Source of the DNA: Gammaproteobacteria bacterium
Lineage (GTDB): Bacteria > Pseudomonadota > Gammaproteobacteria > Pseudomonadales > Azotimanducaceae
DNA: 49,831 bases
Assembly (NCBI GenBank): GCA_009845835.1
Contig: VXYV01000025.1
Span: 3,888-53,718, forward strand
Direction of reading: 5' to 3'
The position numbers were made by a program, and so were the translations under genes. Shown in pieces: positions 17,937 to 27,436 of the stretch. The first letter of the stretch is position 1, and each line of letters begins with the position of its first letter. The notes beneath the pieces were generated by a model. That model was not told the origin of the DNA, did not search any database, and saw only the letters and a list, made by a program, of their open reading frames with translations.

Positions 17937-20900
17937 ATGAAGGACCTTTTCTTGTATGAAACAGTACATTCTTGAGCTCCCGATCCCTGTTATTTGCGTC
18001 TTTGTTGATTCGATCGACGAGGTAACCACATGCTACATTTTTCTCGTAATTGAATCCATCGTGAAAGTCAGCCAGATTTTCTGGCGATAGAGGATTAATC
18101 CAAAGTTTGATTCGAGTATCACAGAATTCTTCAATGAATCTTAAGCATCGAAACGCAACCAATCTGTCTTTTGTAGTCCAAAATTTTTTTAAGGACTTCC
18201 TACAGAGTTTATTCTGTGAGTAGGAGTCGAAACTCTTTCTGAAGACGCGAAGGAGCCATTTGTCGATAGGTGGTCGAGTAGTACATTGATCCCAAAGTTG
18301 GTCGGCTTCTGTGCTTTCATCACAATATCCCAACAAAGTGTAACCTAAAGCAAGGTGCCAAACCGATGACGCATTTAAGTATTCGTTAATTTTTTTGTAC
18401 AACCAATCAGTGTCTCCATATTTAAAAATATAACAAGTCAGGTCCAATATTTCCTTGTCGCATTTAATTTTGTCTATGTGTTTTTCGCGCAACTCAATAC
18501 AGCGTTCAGATAAGGAAAAGCGTCTGAATGGAAAAAAAGTGAATCGGTGCGAACTATACAAGCTGTGTGTCAGAGCAGTTTCGAGTTTCTCAAACATGTC
18601 TAATGAAACATTCGGGTCAACGTCAACGAGCGCTTCCATCATATTTATTACTGGCGACTCTCCCATGAAGACTCGGCCAAGACGAATAAGAGTGTGATTG
18701 TGTTTAATCCAAGAAACTAACCACTCCGTTACACATTGTTTGTCGAAATTCAATAAGTGTGTGATCGCTTCGGTCTGGTCGAATATATAGTTGTCCGAAG
18801 AGTATGATTTCTCCGTATCTAATAGGGAGAATTGTTGCTTCAAGTACTTGTTATATTCCTCAAGCACAAGCTGTTCCTTATGTCGACGATTAACTAATTC
18901 GCAGATGGCATCATGCCGTATCTTTTTTGTCAGTGCTACATCCAAGCTGAAATCACATTGCTTGAGAATAGCTATGCTCCTAACTTGTTCGTAAACTAAT
19001 TTGTAACGGAAATCTTGATACGAATTTTCACTTGGAATTTCATTTACAAATTTCGATTCCAGAAATCTATTGATCGCTTCCGTATCGCTTGAGTTGATGG
19101 CAATCACGAGACTTCGTACACGGACCTCGATGTCTTCGTGTAAAACCAGTTCTTTCGCGAGAGGCAATGTTGAAGTGTCCGAAGGATTTCGAGAGAAACG
19201 ATAGAAGTCCAACCAACACTGCAAACCTTGAGTTGACGCATTGATGATCTCTGTATTTTTGGATTGCTCAAATCTTGACGATCGGTACAAACGGTGAAAA
19301 TTGTCATAACTGTTGATTGGAAATTGAGTACACAATTGAAATCCAGTGGCTAGACGAAGTTGTGCTTGTTTTGGAGAGGTTGTGTTGTAAAGGTCAAAAA
19401 TGTGCTTAGCGACTTTGAGTCGTGAGACAACTTCTCTGTCTTCCTCTGTCGTAGGTGGACAGTTCTTGAGCCTGAGTTCCACTTCGGAGTAAACTTTTTC
19501 TCTAGACCGTTCTGTCAGAATAAACAATAGACATTCAAGATTGCGTAATATCAAGTCGAAAACGGTGTTATCAAGTTTCGATTTATTGGAGAGTCGCTGA
19601 TTCAACACCTTGATAGGACTATTCGCTAGTTCTTTCCTAAGCCACGACTTGTTTTTCAACATGTTTCTTATCACCAAATCCAACCTAGTTTTGGTACTGA
19701 AGGATTCATACGTTTGACGCTCGCTTGGTTCGCTGTTAGCAAAGGTTTTTCTGGACTTTTTAGTGTGGGAGGTTACAGCTGACAAATAACTGGATGCACG
19801 ACGTGTCACAGACGATGCGACCAAAGTTAGCAAACTTCTAGCTTTTTGAATCTCTTTGTAGCATTCATTTGTACCACGAGTCTTCCAGCGCAGCATCCAC
19901 TTAACGATATCAGCATGGTGTTTTTCTTGCATAATTGCTCTGCTAATAGACCAAGCTAGCAGAGGTTTTTGTATTGAATCGTTGGGTAAGTGGGCTAAAA
20001 TCTGAAGGGTCCTGTAGGAAAGCCAACTCCAACCAGAGTTGTCGTTGAAACATATTTCAATATTAAGTTGAGAAAACTGGTTAGATCGCTCGTGTTTATT
20101 AAATTCTGTCTGGGTCCGGGTCCACACGACCGATAACCAATCCGTGAGTCGCACCGTCAATGCTTGAAGAACATTTGGGTATGCAGCACTCGCCACGAAT
20201 GTTTTAATTAGCACTTCATCTAAAAAATGTCCTGTGTTCGCGTCCAACCAAACACTTTGGGCAAAGTCCAAAAATAAATAGGAGTCCAAACCCACTATAC
20301 GCCATAGTTCTTCAAACTCTCTCTGTGAAAAGTTTTGATGCTGTAACAAATTGTGTAAGATTGCAGATTGCCCAGGTAGTCCTATATCCGAGTCAACTAG
20401 GGAGAACGTCAAAGCTGCTATAAGAATTTGAGCACCAAAGCTATGGGATTTGAGCGGGTCTAAGAATTCACACAGTGCCTTCGAAGCAGTGTCGGCGTCG
20501 AAATTTGCGACTTCGGCTGCCAAAGTCAGTCCAATCACCATCGGAACTTTTTCTTGAACGACCTGGAATTTCCCTAGTCTATCCGAAGGTCTTAGCCACG
20601 AACCAGCACTGAGGTCGTTGATAGTAGCGACTAAATTTTCTCCTGTTACATATGTGATGTTCTTCAAAATTTCAGCTACTTCTGTACTAGATATTTTTTT
20701 ATTGAAGTCTGTTCTAATCTTTTGTCCTAATTGTGTAATTATTTCTCGAAATTCACTATCAGTAAGTCCGGCTCGTCTGTGTCGACTCTTGTAGGTTTCT
20801 TTGTGATCTTCGTATACAAGCCTAGCAGCTGTGATATCGCCACTATCTTGAAGCGCGTTGTGATGTTTGATCGATAGTTTGGCAAGTCGAGGACTTTTCA

Positions 20901-22179
20901 TTAAATCAATTACAGGTTGGGAAAACTTGCAACGAGAAATGCAAACATGTTTTAACAGAGCGTTTAATTCTTCGTCTTCAAAACCTCCCACATTTAGCTC
21001 TTCGGGTGGAGGGGTCAAGGACTGAAGCGCAAAAAGGTCTTTAGTCCACCATAATGGCCAGCAGGTGATCACGACACGATATCTGATTCCTAGTTCTGGT
21101 TCCAATAAAGGTTGTAACCAACTTGCCCAAGCTTTAAAGTGAATGTGTTGATTTAAACCATCAATAATGAACAATACACTAACTGGCTTTTGATCCGAAC
21201 TTTCCCAAAGGGTAACTTTTCGTTTCCAAAATTCTTCATTGGAATCGGATGCTCGTAAGTTTTTTGCTCCCATGCGGGCGAGTGCAGCAGCAATAGTAGT
21301 ATGGACATCTACTTCGATATTTGTGGCCGGTACATAAATCGTCAACAAATGTTGATCTATTCGGCTCAGCAATTCGTTTACCCAATTTAAGACCAGCCAA
21401 GACTTTCCCATTCCTTCATCACCCAACACAGCAAGAATCCTATCTGATTCCAAGTACCAAGATTCGATTGAATCGAGTAAGTTCTTTCTACTAATGACTA
21501 CCTCATTTGGATCGTCTAGGTTATGAATTCCTCCAAGTCGAGACTTCGAGTGTTCGACTGTTGACTGTGACTCAGTCAACCATACACGAGACATTTTGCA
21601 GGCGTTCTCATAAAACAGGCTGGAATGTTGGAGCGTTTTCTTTAGTTGATCTAGCCGACCATTAAAAGCAGATAGATTCCTAATGGTTTGTACTGCCTCT
21701 TCTGCCTTCGAATTTTCAGCAAAGTACTTTCGGCATACTATTGGTGCGTTAGCAGCAAAAACAACTAAATCACATAAGGAAGATTGTGTAGCAGAAGTGT
21801 CGAAGACACATACACCCACACCAAATCGTAGACCAACTTCATGAAGTTCGTCCCGAGCAGATGCATCCACATCCTTGGTAGAAACAAGTATCCAAGTGTC
21901 GATTTGTTTGTTTGAAGATGCAGCATCAACGAGTTTTGCTTTTAAAGTACCCACAGGAAGCGGACTCTTTACGTATCGTTTGCATTCTATGTGGACCCGA
22001 GACTTATTTATAGGATCTGATCTTACGTCAGCACCATGTTGTCTTCCAGAACTCACCAAATGGAATCTCTCAGAGGACAATTCCGAGATCATGTCGTGTG
22101 CGAATTCTTCAAAACCTAAATCGCCCGTTTCGTCCAAATCTCGTATACATTTGAGTAGATGCTTTTGTGCTGGAATCAT
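17917..22179 (-). CDS. Mrr-type nuclease fused to STAND NTPase, Avs-like defence protein
   Basis: This 1420-residue protein has three parts. Residues about 20-150 form a restriction-endonuclease-like (Mrr-type) domain with helix FEEFAHDM, GAD (D51) and ECK (E65, K67), a full catalytic set. Residues about 225-480 form a STAND-type P-loop NTPase: Walker A GDEGMGKSWL (253-262) and Walker B LFIIDGLNQ (336-344, D340). The remaining 900 residues are helical, without clear motifs, as in the sensor region of antiviral STAND (Avs) proteins. Known Avs proteins recognise a conserved phage protein, oligomerise and activate the N-terminal nuclease. This protein shares the Avs4-like layout; assignment to a named Avs type is inference. 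It is encoded alone, convergent with nuo, and starts with ATG without a clear ribosome binding site. Confidence 0.8.
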   Translation of the reverse strand: MIPAQKHLLKCIRDLDETGDLGFEEFAHDMISELSSERFHLVSSGRQHGADVRSDPINKSRVHIECKRYVKSPLPVGTLKAKLVDAASSNKQIDTWILVSTKDVDASARDELHEVGLRFGVGVCVFDTSATQSSLCDLVVFAANAPIVCRKYFAENSKAEEAVQTIRNLSAFNGRLDQLKKTLQHSSLFYENACKMSRVWLTESQSTVEHSKSRLGGIHNLDDPNEVVISRKNLLDSIESWYLESDRILAVLGDEGMGKSWLVLNWVNELLSRIDQHLLTIYVPATNIEVDVHTTIAAALARMGAKNLRASDSNEEFWKRKVTLWESSDQKPVSVLFIIDGLNQHIHFKAWASWLQPLLEPELGIRYRVVITCWPLWWTKDLFALQSLTPPPEELNVGGFEDEELNALLKHVCISRCKFSQPVIDLMKSPRLAKLSIKHHNALQDSGDITAARLVYEDHKETYKSRHRRAGLTDSEFREIITQLGQKIRTDFNKKISSTEVAEILKNITYVTGENLVATINDLSAGSWLRPSDRLGKFQVVQEKVPMVIGLTLAAEVANFDADTASKALCEFLDPLKSHSFGAQILIAALTFSLVDSDIGLPGQSAILHNLLQHQNFSQREFEELWRIVGLDSYLFLDFAQSVWLDANTGHFLDEVLIKTFVASAAYPNVLQALTVRLTDWLSVVWTRTQTEFNKHERSNQFSQLNIEICFNDNSGWSWLSYRTLQILAHLPNDSIQKPLLAWSISRAIMQEKHHADIVKWMLRWKTRGTNECYKEIQKARSLLTLVASSVTRRASSYLSAVTSHTKKSRKTFANSEPSERQTYESFSTKTRLDLVIRNMLKNKSWLRKELANSPIKVLNQRLSNKSKLDNTVFDLILRNLECLLFILTERSREKVYSEVELRLKNCPPTTEEDREVVSRLKVAKHIFDLYNTTSPKQAQLRLATGFQLCTQFPINSYDNFHRLYRSSRFEQSKNTEIINASTQGLQCWLDFYRFSRNPSDTSTLPLAKELVLHEDIEVRVRSLVIAINSSDTEAINRFLESKFVNEIPSENSYQDFRYKLVYEQVRSIAILKQCDFSLDVALTKKIRHDAICELVNRRHKEQLVLEEYNKYLKQQFSLLDTEKSYSSDNYIFDQTEAITHLLNFDKQCVTEWLVSWIKHNHTLIRLGRVFMGESPVINMMEALVDVDPNVSLDMFEKLETALTHSLYSSHRFTFFPFRRFSLSERCIELREKHIDKIKCDKEILDLTCYIFKYGDTDWLYKKINEYLNASSVWHLALGYTLLGYCDESTEADQLWDQCTTRPPIDKWLLRVFRKSFDSYSQNKLCRKSLKKFWTTKDRLVAFRCLRFIEEFCDTRIKLWINPLSPENLADFHDGFNYEKNVACGYLVDRINKDANNRDRELKNVLFHTRKGPSFMPPWS

Positions 22180-23290
22180 ATCGTAATCGTTAGTCTAAAC
22201 CTCCATTAAATTGGTACTCGGTTAATCCGCTTGAGTGTTGGCTGAGTAGTAAAGTACACTCGTGGATCTAGCTGAATAGATTGTATTGTCTTCAAGAAGC
22301 GACTGAATGTGCCTGTTTAGATTCGTGCTTCGGAAAGCGATTGATTAATCAAGATTCGTTTCTGTTCATTTTTCTCGGTTTGATCCGGTTTGAGAACAAC
22401 ATTCAAGCTCTAGTATCGGGACCACGACCCAATACTGGATCGTGTAATGCCAATGGATCGACAACATTCTTGAGAATTTCAAAGTAAAATTCGGAGATCG
22501 ACGACATAAAACAAACTCATAGAACTACTTTTCGTTACAAGTACGAGTAAATTGTGACTTTGCTTAAATTAGCTCAGATAGTGCAATCAGTATTCTCGCG
22601 AGCTACACGTGAAGCGAATCCAGAACATGATAGACAGCAACAAGTATACAAGAAATCCGAAATGCGGTATTTGGTTTAAGCGTTACCTGGCTGTCGCAGT
22701 ATCGCCCACGAAGTGTTGTTTGATTACCTACCGCAAAATTCTCAAGCGAAGGTGAGTTAGATTCTCTTGCTCTCAGCGCGCCACACGGGAACTATGCTTG
22801 CGAATGACCCGATTTAAACAAAGCACACACTACACAGATGGGCGAGAATAAGATAACAATTGAAAGCGAAGCGTTGCGATCTTGGCACAGCTTAAATCTA
22901 AATCACACGCCCATGTTGGTTTACTGTCTAAATGTATCGGTCCTTCGATTGGCCACTCTAGTTCTTTCTACGCATGGATATTAGTTGGGTATTACGTGAT
23001 CACTGAAAGACTGCACTGAGTGGGGCCGTAGAATTTGTCGTGAAACCTTCAGATTTATTGGTCTTGAGTTGCAGGGAAGCACTCAAGCACCTTGCTCACT
23101 CTACATGAAGTAGCATACCGGATTTTGAAGCGCAAGCACAAATGATACCTGTAGTTCGATTTACTTAGTATTAACACTCTCCTTCACTACAAGAAGTAGA
23201 GAAGTACCTCTTTGTATTACCTTGTCTTCCACCACTATTACATGGTTAATTGATTGTACAAAGTTCCCACAATTTGTGAGCAGACATTCA
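22180..23290. other. 1.1-kb gene-free stretch within the defence island
   Basis: No convincing gene lies here; the longest frames are under 70 codons and lack protein-like composition. The region between 22180 and about 22270 should hold the promoter of the STAND gene. One hairpin is visible at 23063-23087 (CTTGAGT pairing with ACTCAAG, inner GC/GC, loop AGGGAA), which might terminate or attenuate transcription but has no T-tract. Decayed DNA from earlier insertions is possible, but no recognisable transposase fragment was found. Confidence 0.5.
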
Positions 23291-24526
23291 TTAATCTTTT
23301 TTCCAGCTTGAATAACTGAATACATCAACTAGTGCCGCACGACAATCCCAAATGTCTTTTTCTAAACGGGTCTTAGGCTCTTTCTTGTTATATTCGTTAA
23401 ACCATGCTTGTTCGTGAATCCAACGGATAAGTCTGTCATATTTAGCGTGTAAAGAGTGCTGCGGTAACTGTGTTGCCGTACTAAACATTGTTTTAGAACG
23501 ACTATTTACTGAAACAAGACCATCTGGTCGAGCAAGGGTGAGCCAACGGCTCGCTGCAGCAGCTCCGACAGTGTAAGAAACTCCTCTTCTATGGACTCTT
23601 GAAATCCCGTAGACAGCTCTCTGTGCAACGTTTGGTAAGTCAACAAAGGGACACCCAAAAATGGGTTCAAGTTCCTGTCTTATTATCCTACGACAAACGT
23701 TAACGCTAGGTTTTCTTTCATTGTTTAATATATAAGAAGCCTGTCGCGCTTGCTTCAACCTGCCGAAGAGTCCCCATACTCCTTCGGTTTCGTTTTTTGT
23801 AGTCAATCCTCGCAAAACATAGCACTGGCGTTCGGTGAGTGTTGTCCAATCTTCAATCCTAACCACTTTATTCCCAACCAACGCAGTGTGTAACCAACTG
23901 TGTGTATCGCCGAGTACACTGAAATATTGCTCGGATCTACAGTGTTCATCATAAGTCCTCAAAGCGTCGACAAAGTTGTCCCAAGTATGAATTTCGGTTA
24001 AAGCAGGTAGCTCCTCGTGCTGCGGAATCCTTCGTGGAGATGGGGGAAACTTTGGTTTTTCCCAACTTTCCCGATATTTTTTGATGTGATGAGATGGATT
24101 TGTATCCAGTTTATTCCATATCGATTCGAACCAATACTTAGTGTCTTTTTCGGAGTCTATGACAGACTCAGAAACAAGTTCAACATTTCTTCTAAATCCC
24201 CCCAATGTCAGGTTTGGGCTGCCAACCCAACAAACATTCTTCGGCCCATAAAAGCAGTAGTACTTTGGATGGAAAATTTCGCGTGGTTCATCCGGGTAGA
24301 TTCGTAGCTCGACAGTTTCTAATGCCGCAAGTTCTTCGAGTGTGTCCGGGTAGGTGTTATTACCCGAAATTCCAACAGCCATGCGAATTTTTGCATTGCA
24401 ATTCTTCAAAACTTCTACTGCGTCGCAAGGACCAACCCAGGCTACTGCAATGTCAATTTTCGTCGCTTGGTATGCAAGTTCCTTGAATCTCTCTTCTTGT
24501 TGACGTGAATCTCCAATCAATTCCAT
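23291..24526 (-). CDS. Phospholipase D-superfamily nuclease-like protein
   Basis: The N-terminal 130 residues form one phospholipase D half-site: IDIAVAWVG (strand 1), FHPKYYCFYG with H86 and K88, and WVGSPNLTLGGFRRNVELV with N105 and E116. This HxK...GSxNxT pattern occurs in PLD-type DNases such as Nuc and the restriction enzyme BfiI, which dimerise to complete the active site. The C-terminal 280 residues are not recognised; a specificity or sensing role would be an inference. A nuclease in a defence setting is more likely than lipid hydrolysis, since there is no signal peptide. The ATG follows GGCGGA. The gene is downstream of the DUF488 pair on the same strand, 344 bases away, so it may be separate. 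Confidence 0.7.
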   Translation of the reverse strand: MELIGDSRQQEERFKELAYQATKIDIAVAWVGPCDAVEVLKNCNAKIRMAVGISGNNTYPDTLEELAALETVELRIYPDEPREIFHPKYYCFYGPKNVCWVGSPNLTLGGFRRNVELVSESVIDSEKDTKYWFESIWNKLDTNPSHHIKKYRESWEKPKFPPSPRRIPQHEELPALTEIHTWDNFVDALRTYDEHCRSEQYFSVLGDTHSWLHTALVGNKVVRIEDWTTLTERQCYVLRGLTTKNETEGVWGLFGRLKQARQASYILNNERKPSVNVCRRIIRQELEPIFGCPFVDLPNVAQRAVYGISRVHRRGVSYTVGAAAASRWLTLARPDGLVSVNSRSKTMFSTATQLPQHSLHAKYDRLIRWIHEQAWFNEYNKKEPKTRLEKDIWDCRAALVDVFSYSSWKKD

Positions 24527-24870
24527 GATTCCGCCTAAACTACCGTAAAACCTTTCTTTTTAATTGTTTGATGGCGACCGCGAATTACGATAGGCAACTA
24601 TCGCCTTCATCCATCGACGACCTCAACACTCCAGAAATTACTACTACCACGAATCCATTTAGATTATGTATGTGCTCAATTACGTCGAATTGTGCATTCA
24701 CAGTGACGAATCGCTGTGAATCTCACGTGGATTCGTTTCTTCACAGTACTCAGATCAACATCTTACTTGTAGCACTGTACTTGAATTTGTCTCTGAAGTA
24801 GTGAACGTTTGTTTCGAGCAAGTCATGGTTTATTTCATTCCCAATATTCATGATGTGTGTCAGTGTGTTT
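24527..24870. other. Gap with nested inverted repeats
   Basis: This 344-base stretch separates the phospholipase D gene from the upstream two-gene unit. It contains interleaved palindromes: ATTCACAG (24696-24703) with CTGTGAAT (24714-24721), and CGAATC (24708-24713) with GATTCG (24730-24735). These could be alternative hairpins or an operator for the downstream gene. No T-tract follows. A plus-strand frame of 77 codons crosses the area but looks non-coding. Confidence 0.4.
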
Positions 24871-25707
24871 TCATTCTTGACCAAAGCCGAAAAGGTCACG
24901 AGTTAACTCTTTCTTTGGATAAAACAATCCTAGTACGATCCATGGATTAAAGCGATCTTTCATTGTTCCCACGAATAAGTAAGTGTCTCGTGTTTCACTA
25001 CAAAGCTCGTCGAAAAACCTTTCCCGTACCCGCTGAACAGTCTCGTTTTCTGAATGTCCATCATCTATTAACTTCCAGTAAAGTGCTCCAAGTTCCCAGT
25101 CGTGAATACTGAGTTTATGTCCTTTACATCGTTCATCTTCGCACTTGAGTTTGTAATGAAATTTGTACGGCACTTTACGAGGAGGTTTTAAACTAGATTT
25201 ACGCTCTTCCCATAGCCGATGCTGTTGAAGTGCCGAGTAAAACTCTGGTTTCCAGTCCTCACTATCTGACGAAACAATGAAGTCTTCAATTTTCTGTGGT
25301 TTGAATATTCCTAGGGAAGTCTGATCCACTTTGAACTGCTCTTTAAGTTCGTCCAAAGATCTCGCCTCTTTCTTTAGTACGTATCGCTTACGCTTATCCC
25401 AGTTACCAGAATTAGGTAGTATAGGATTTCCAAGAATCTTGAGTGTATCATTGTCAGGCCGAAAACTTTCTTTGCGTATATCAGTCTGCTCATGTCGCAT
25501 AACCTCCACTTCAATCCACTGGTATTTCTTATACTGTTTTTCGTAAGGTAAATCTCGGAAGTTGATCGGATACAAACGGATGAACTCACCTTCTTCTGTT
25601 ACCCCAGCAGTACATACTAATTCATCGTACTTAGTGGAAGGAATCGGATAAGTTTTAACGGTGATTAAGACCTTTAACTTACGTTTACGCCAAGTACGAT
25701 AACTCAT
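24871..25707 (-). CDS. Unnamed protein with C-x4-C-x2-H motif, partner of DUF488 protein
   Basis: The 278-residue protein is cytoplasmic and rich in charged residues. The N-terminal part (LKVLITVKTYPIPSTKYDEL, then EEGEFIRLYPINFRDLP) looks like a beta-rich domain with a conserved family feel. A likely metal site is at C189, C194, H197 and H202 (KCEDERCKGHKLSIHDWE), followed by a helical segment and the ending FNPWIVLGLFYPKK. The family is not named here. The ATG overlaps the stop of the upstream DUF488 gene as ATGA, so the two proteins are almost certainly made together in similar amounts. The role is unknown; a nucleic-acid-binding or modification-sensing part is conceivable but unproven. 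Confidence 0.7.
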   Translation of the reverse strand: MSYRTWRKRKLKVLITVKTYPIPSTKYDELVCTAGVTEEGEFIRLYPINFRDLPYEKQYKKYQWIEVEVMRHEQTDIRKESFRPDNDTLKILGNPILPNSGNWDKRKRYVLKKEARSLDELKEQFKVDQTSLGIFKPQKIEDFIVSSDSEDWKPEFYSALQQHRLWEERKSSLKPPRKVPYKFHYKLKCEDERCKGHKLSIHDWELGALYWKLIDDGHSENETVQRVRERFFDELCSETRDTYLFVGTMKDRFNPWIVLGLFYPKKELTRDLFGFGQE

Positions 25708-26585
25708 AGGTGGTTGATCGTTAAACCGTTGACTGAGGATATCGCATCAGCCAGTGGTCGGCGGTGACAACTACGATTGTCGCTTTCAAAACACATCAAT
25801 GCCGAAGGGACATTCTCCATTACTTGAGACACAGATTGAACTAGCCGGTAATCATCTAAACTGATCCGCTTTTCATACCGTTCAAATAGTTTACGATAGG
25901 ATTGATGATTCTTCAGATTTTTTCGCTCTTTGCTTGGAACCCCCAAACTTCGTTCGTGGCAATATACGATATCAAACTTTTGGCAGAGTGATGAGAGCTG
26001 ACGTTTCGAGAAACCATATTTACGTGACAAGGCATTCGCCCTAACATCAATCAATATCTGGATGTCTTCCTTGAGAAGGTGGTTCAAGAAAGAATCAATG
26101 GATCGTCCTTCATAACCTATCGTATGAATGAGGTGATTTGCTGGCTCCGTACTGGTTTTCGACGCACTTTTCATCGAAACATTCTCGCTTTTTATGGTGT
26201 ACCAAGGATACTTTCGATAGACGTGATTAACCAAATATTTGGTGTCCCACTCTTTCACCATAGAGAACAAATCTAAAACCGCACTTTTCTGCGCGGAATT
26301 CAATGAGTCTAACTCAGCTTCGACATGTTTTCTCCCAATTTGAGACAACACAACTTTTTTGGTGTAGTTTACAATGATCTCGTTGAGTGTTAGTCGTTCT
26401 AGATCTCGGTAGAGGGTGAAAGAGAACGGCCCAAATTTGTAAGGTACAAAGTCGTAAAAACTGTTCACATCTTTCAAAATCGTCAGGTGCCGAAGCAAGA
26501 AAACCAACTTAACAAACGAAATCTTGTCAATTGGTTCCGAATAACAACTCAATAGATGAAGAACAATTTTTTCCCTCGTTAGCAA
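25704..26585 (-). CDS. DUF488 protein with N-terminal SocA/DUF4065-like domain
   Basis: Residues about 150-290 are a DUF488 domain: HTIGYEGRSIDSF (154-166), IDVRANALSRKYGFSK (179-194), the CHERSLGVPS segment and LMCFESDNRSCHRRPLA with C265, C273 and H274. The cysteine and histidine are conserved in DUF488, whose biochemical role is not established. Residues about 1-130 look like the SocA/Panacea-type (DUF4065) fold: KISFVKLVFLLRHL, then YDFVPYKFGPFSFTLYRDLERL. Such domains occur in antitoxins and proteolytic adaptors. The TTG start at 26585 is supported by GAGGT six bases upstream. It is first in a two-gene unit with the C-x4-C-x2-H protein. Fusion of the two domains is the odd feature; domain calls are by eye. 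Confidence 0.7.
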   Translation of the reverse strand: MLTREKIVLHLLSCYSEPIDKISFVKLVFLLRHLTILKDVNSFYDFVPYKFGPFSFTLYRDLERLTLNEIIVNYTKKVVLSQIGRKHVEAELDSLNSAQKSAVLDLFSMVKEWDTKYLVNHVYRKYPWYTIKSENVSMKSASKTSTEPANHLIHTIGYEGRSIDSFLNHLLKEDIQILIDVRANALSRKYGFSKRQLSSLCQKFDIVYCHERSLGVPSKERKNLKNHQSYRKLFERYEKRISLDDYRLVQSVSQVMENVPSALMCFESDNRSCHRRPLADAISSVNGLTINHL

Positions 26586-27436
26586 TCTCGTACCTCGTTA
26601 AATCTGGAATTTCTAGGTATTGAATACATGATTTGAATTACCACGAATGGCCTCTTTACATGAAACATTATAAATATATACATATGTAGTAATATTAATC
26701 ATCGCTTAACCGTGATTCAGAGAGTATTGATTTCGTTGTCTAGTGCTTTCCAGCGAACCAATATAGCAATTTCATTGGAGTACCTCGTCGAAACCAACTA
26801 TAGTTGCTTTTGAACTAGATTGATTTGCCCAATGTTTCGTCGTTGTCTGACAAACTGCTTTGGACGTAATTTTTCTGGTGTACCAGTTGGCAGAAACTTA
26901 GCCCTATTTCGTTCATCTATAGACTTAGTTAGTCCTTTCTTCTTCGGGTTAGTAGAGTTAGTACGTAAGAGCGCTGCGGTATCGATTGGGCATTCACCTT
27001 AAGTTAGGTATTCGCATTAACTCGACCCCACACTAAGGATACACCATTATAACAAATTAGTTTTGGACAATCCATATGACAGATTGCTCTATATTATTTG
27101 TAGAAACCTAGAGATGGACGGGGCAGTCGAGGATAGTAGGGACTCGTTAAATACTGTTGGCTCAATTCCAGTTTCGTGTGGGATTGCTAAAGGCGATGCA
27201 AACTGCACAATATTATAGTTGTTCCCATTTCTCATCCGACGCATGATTAACAACGAACTCTATGCATTCGTCCTCCATCTGTAGTACAAATCCAGTCCCC
27301 AGCAACATAGGGATGTTTACGAACACACTCGCGCAAAATGTGCAGACAGGTGTTTCTGCGATCGACAAGTTTGAAGACATGGTTATGCACTTCGAGGCTA
27401 ATGACTAATCCTGCAGTTTGTATAAAATCACTTGTT
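26586..27436. other. 850-bp divergent intergenic region
   Basis: The region separates the leftward DUF488 operon from the rightward methyltransferase-HNH gene and should hold both promoters. A very AT-rich patch spans about 26665-26705; its minus strand contains TATAAT (26672-26667), about 82 bases before the DUF488 start, a candidate -10 box without an obvious -35. The remaining sequence shows no convincing frame, RNA gene or repeat. The size is large for such a region and may reflect decayed DNA at an insertion junction. Confidence 0.45.
26592..26596 (-). promoter_or_regulatory. Ribosome binding site deciding the TTG start of the DUF488 gene
   Basis: On the minus strand GAGGT lies six bases before the TTG at 26585. 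No alternative ATG gives a full-length SocA-like domain, so this site fixes the start. Confidence 0.5.

Noticed and set aside
22281-22487. 68-codon plus-strand frame in the 1.1-kb gap
   Set aside because: No ribosome binding site, poor composition and no recognisable domain.
22681-22745. Possible transposase remnant in the 1.1-kb gap
   Set aside because: Short stretches read like protein in one frame, but no conserved motif or terminal repeat supports an insertion sequence.
27338-27436. 33-codon N-terminal extension of the methyltransferase-HNH gene
   Set aside because: The added residues are cysteine-rich and unlike the family, whose N-terminus matches the later ATG.
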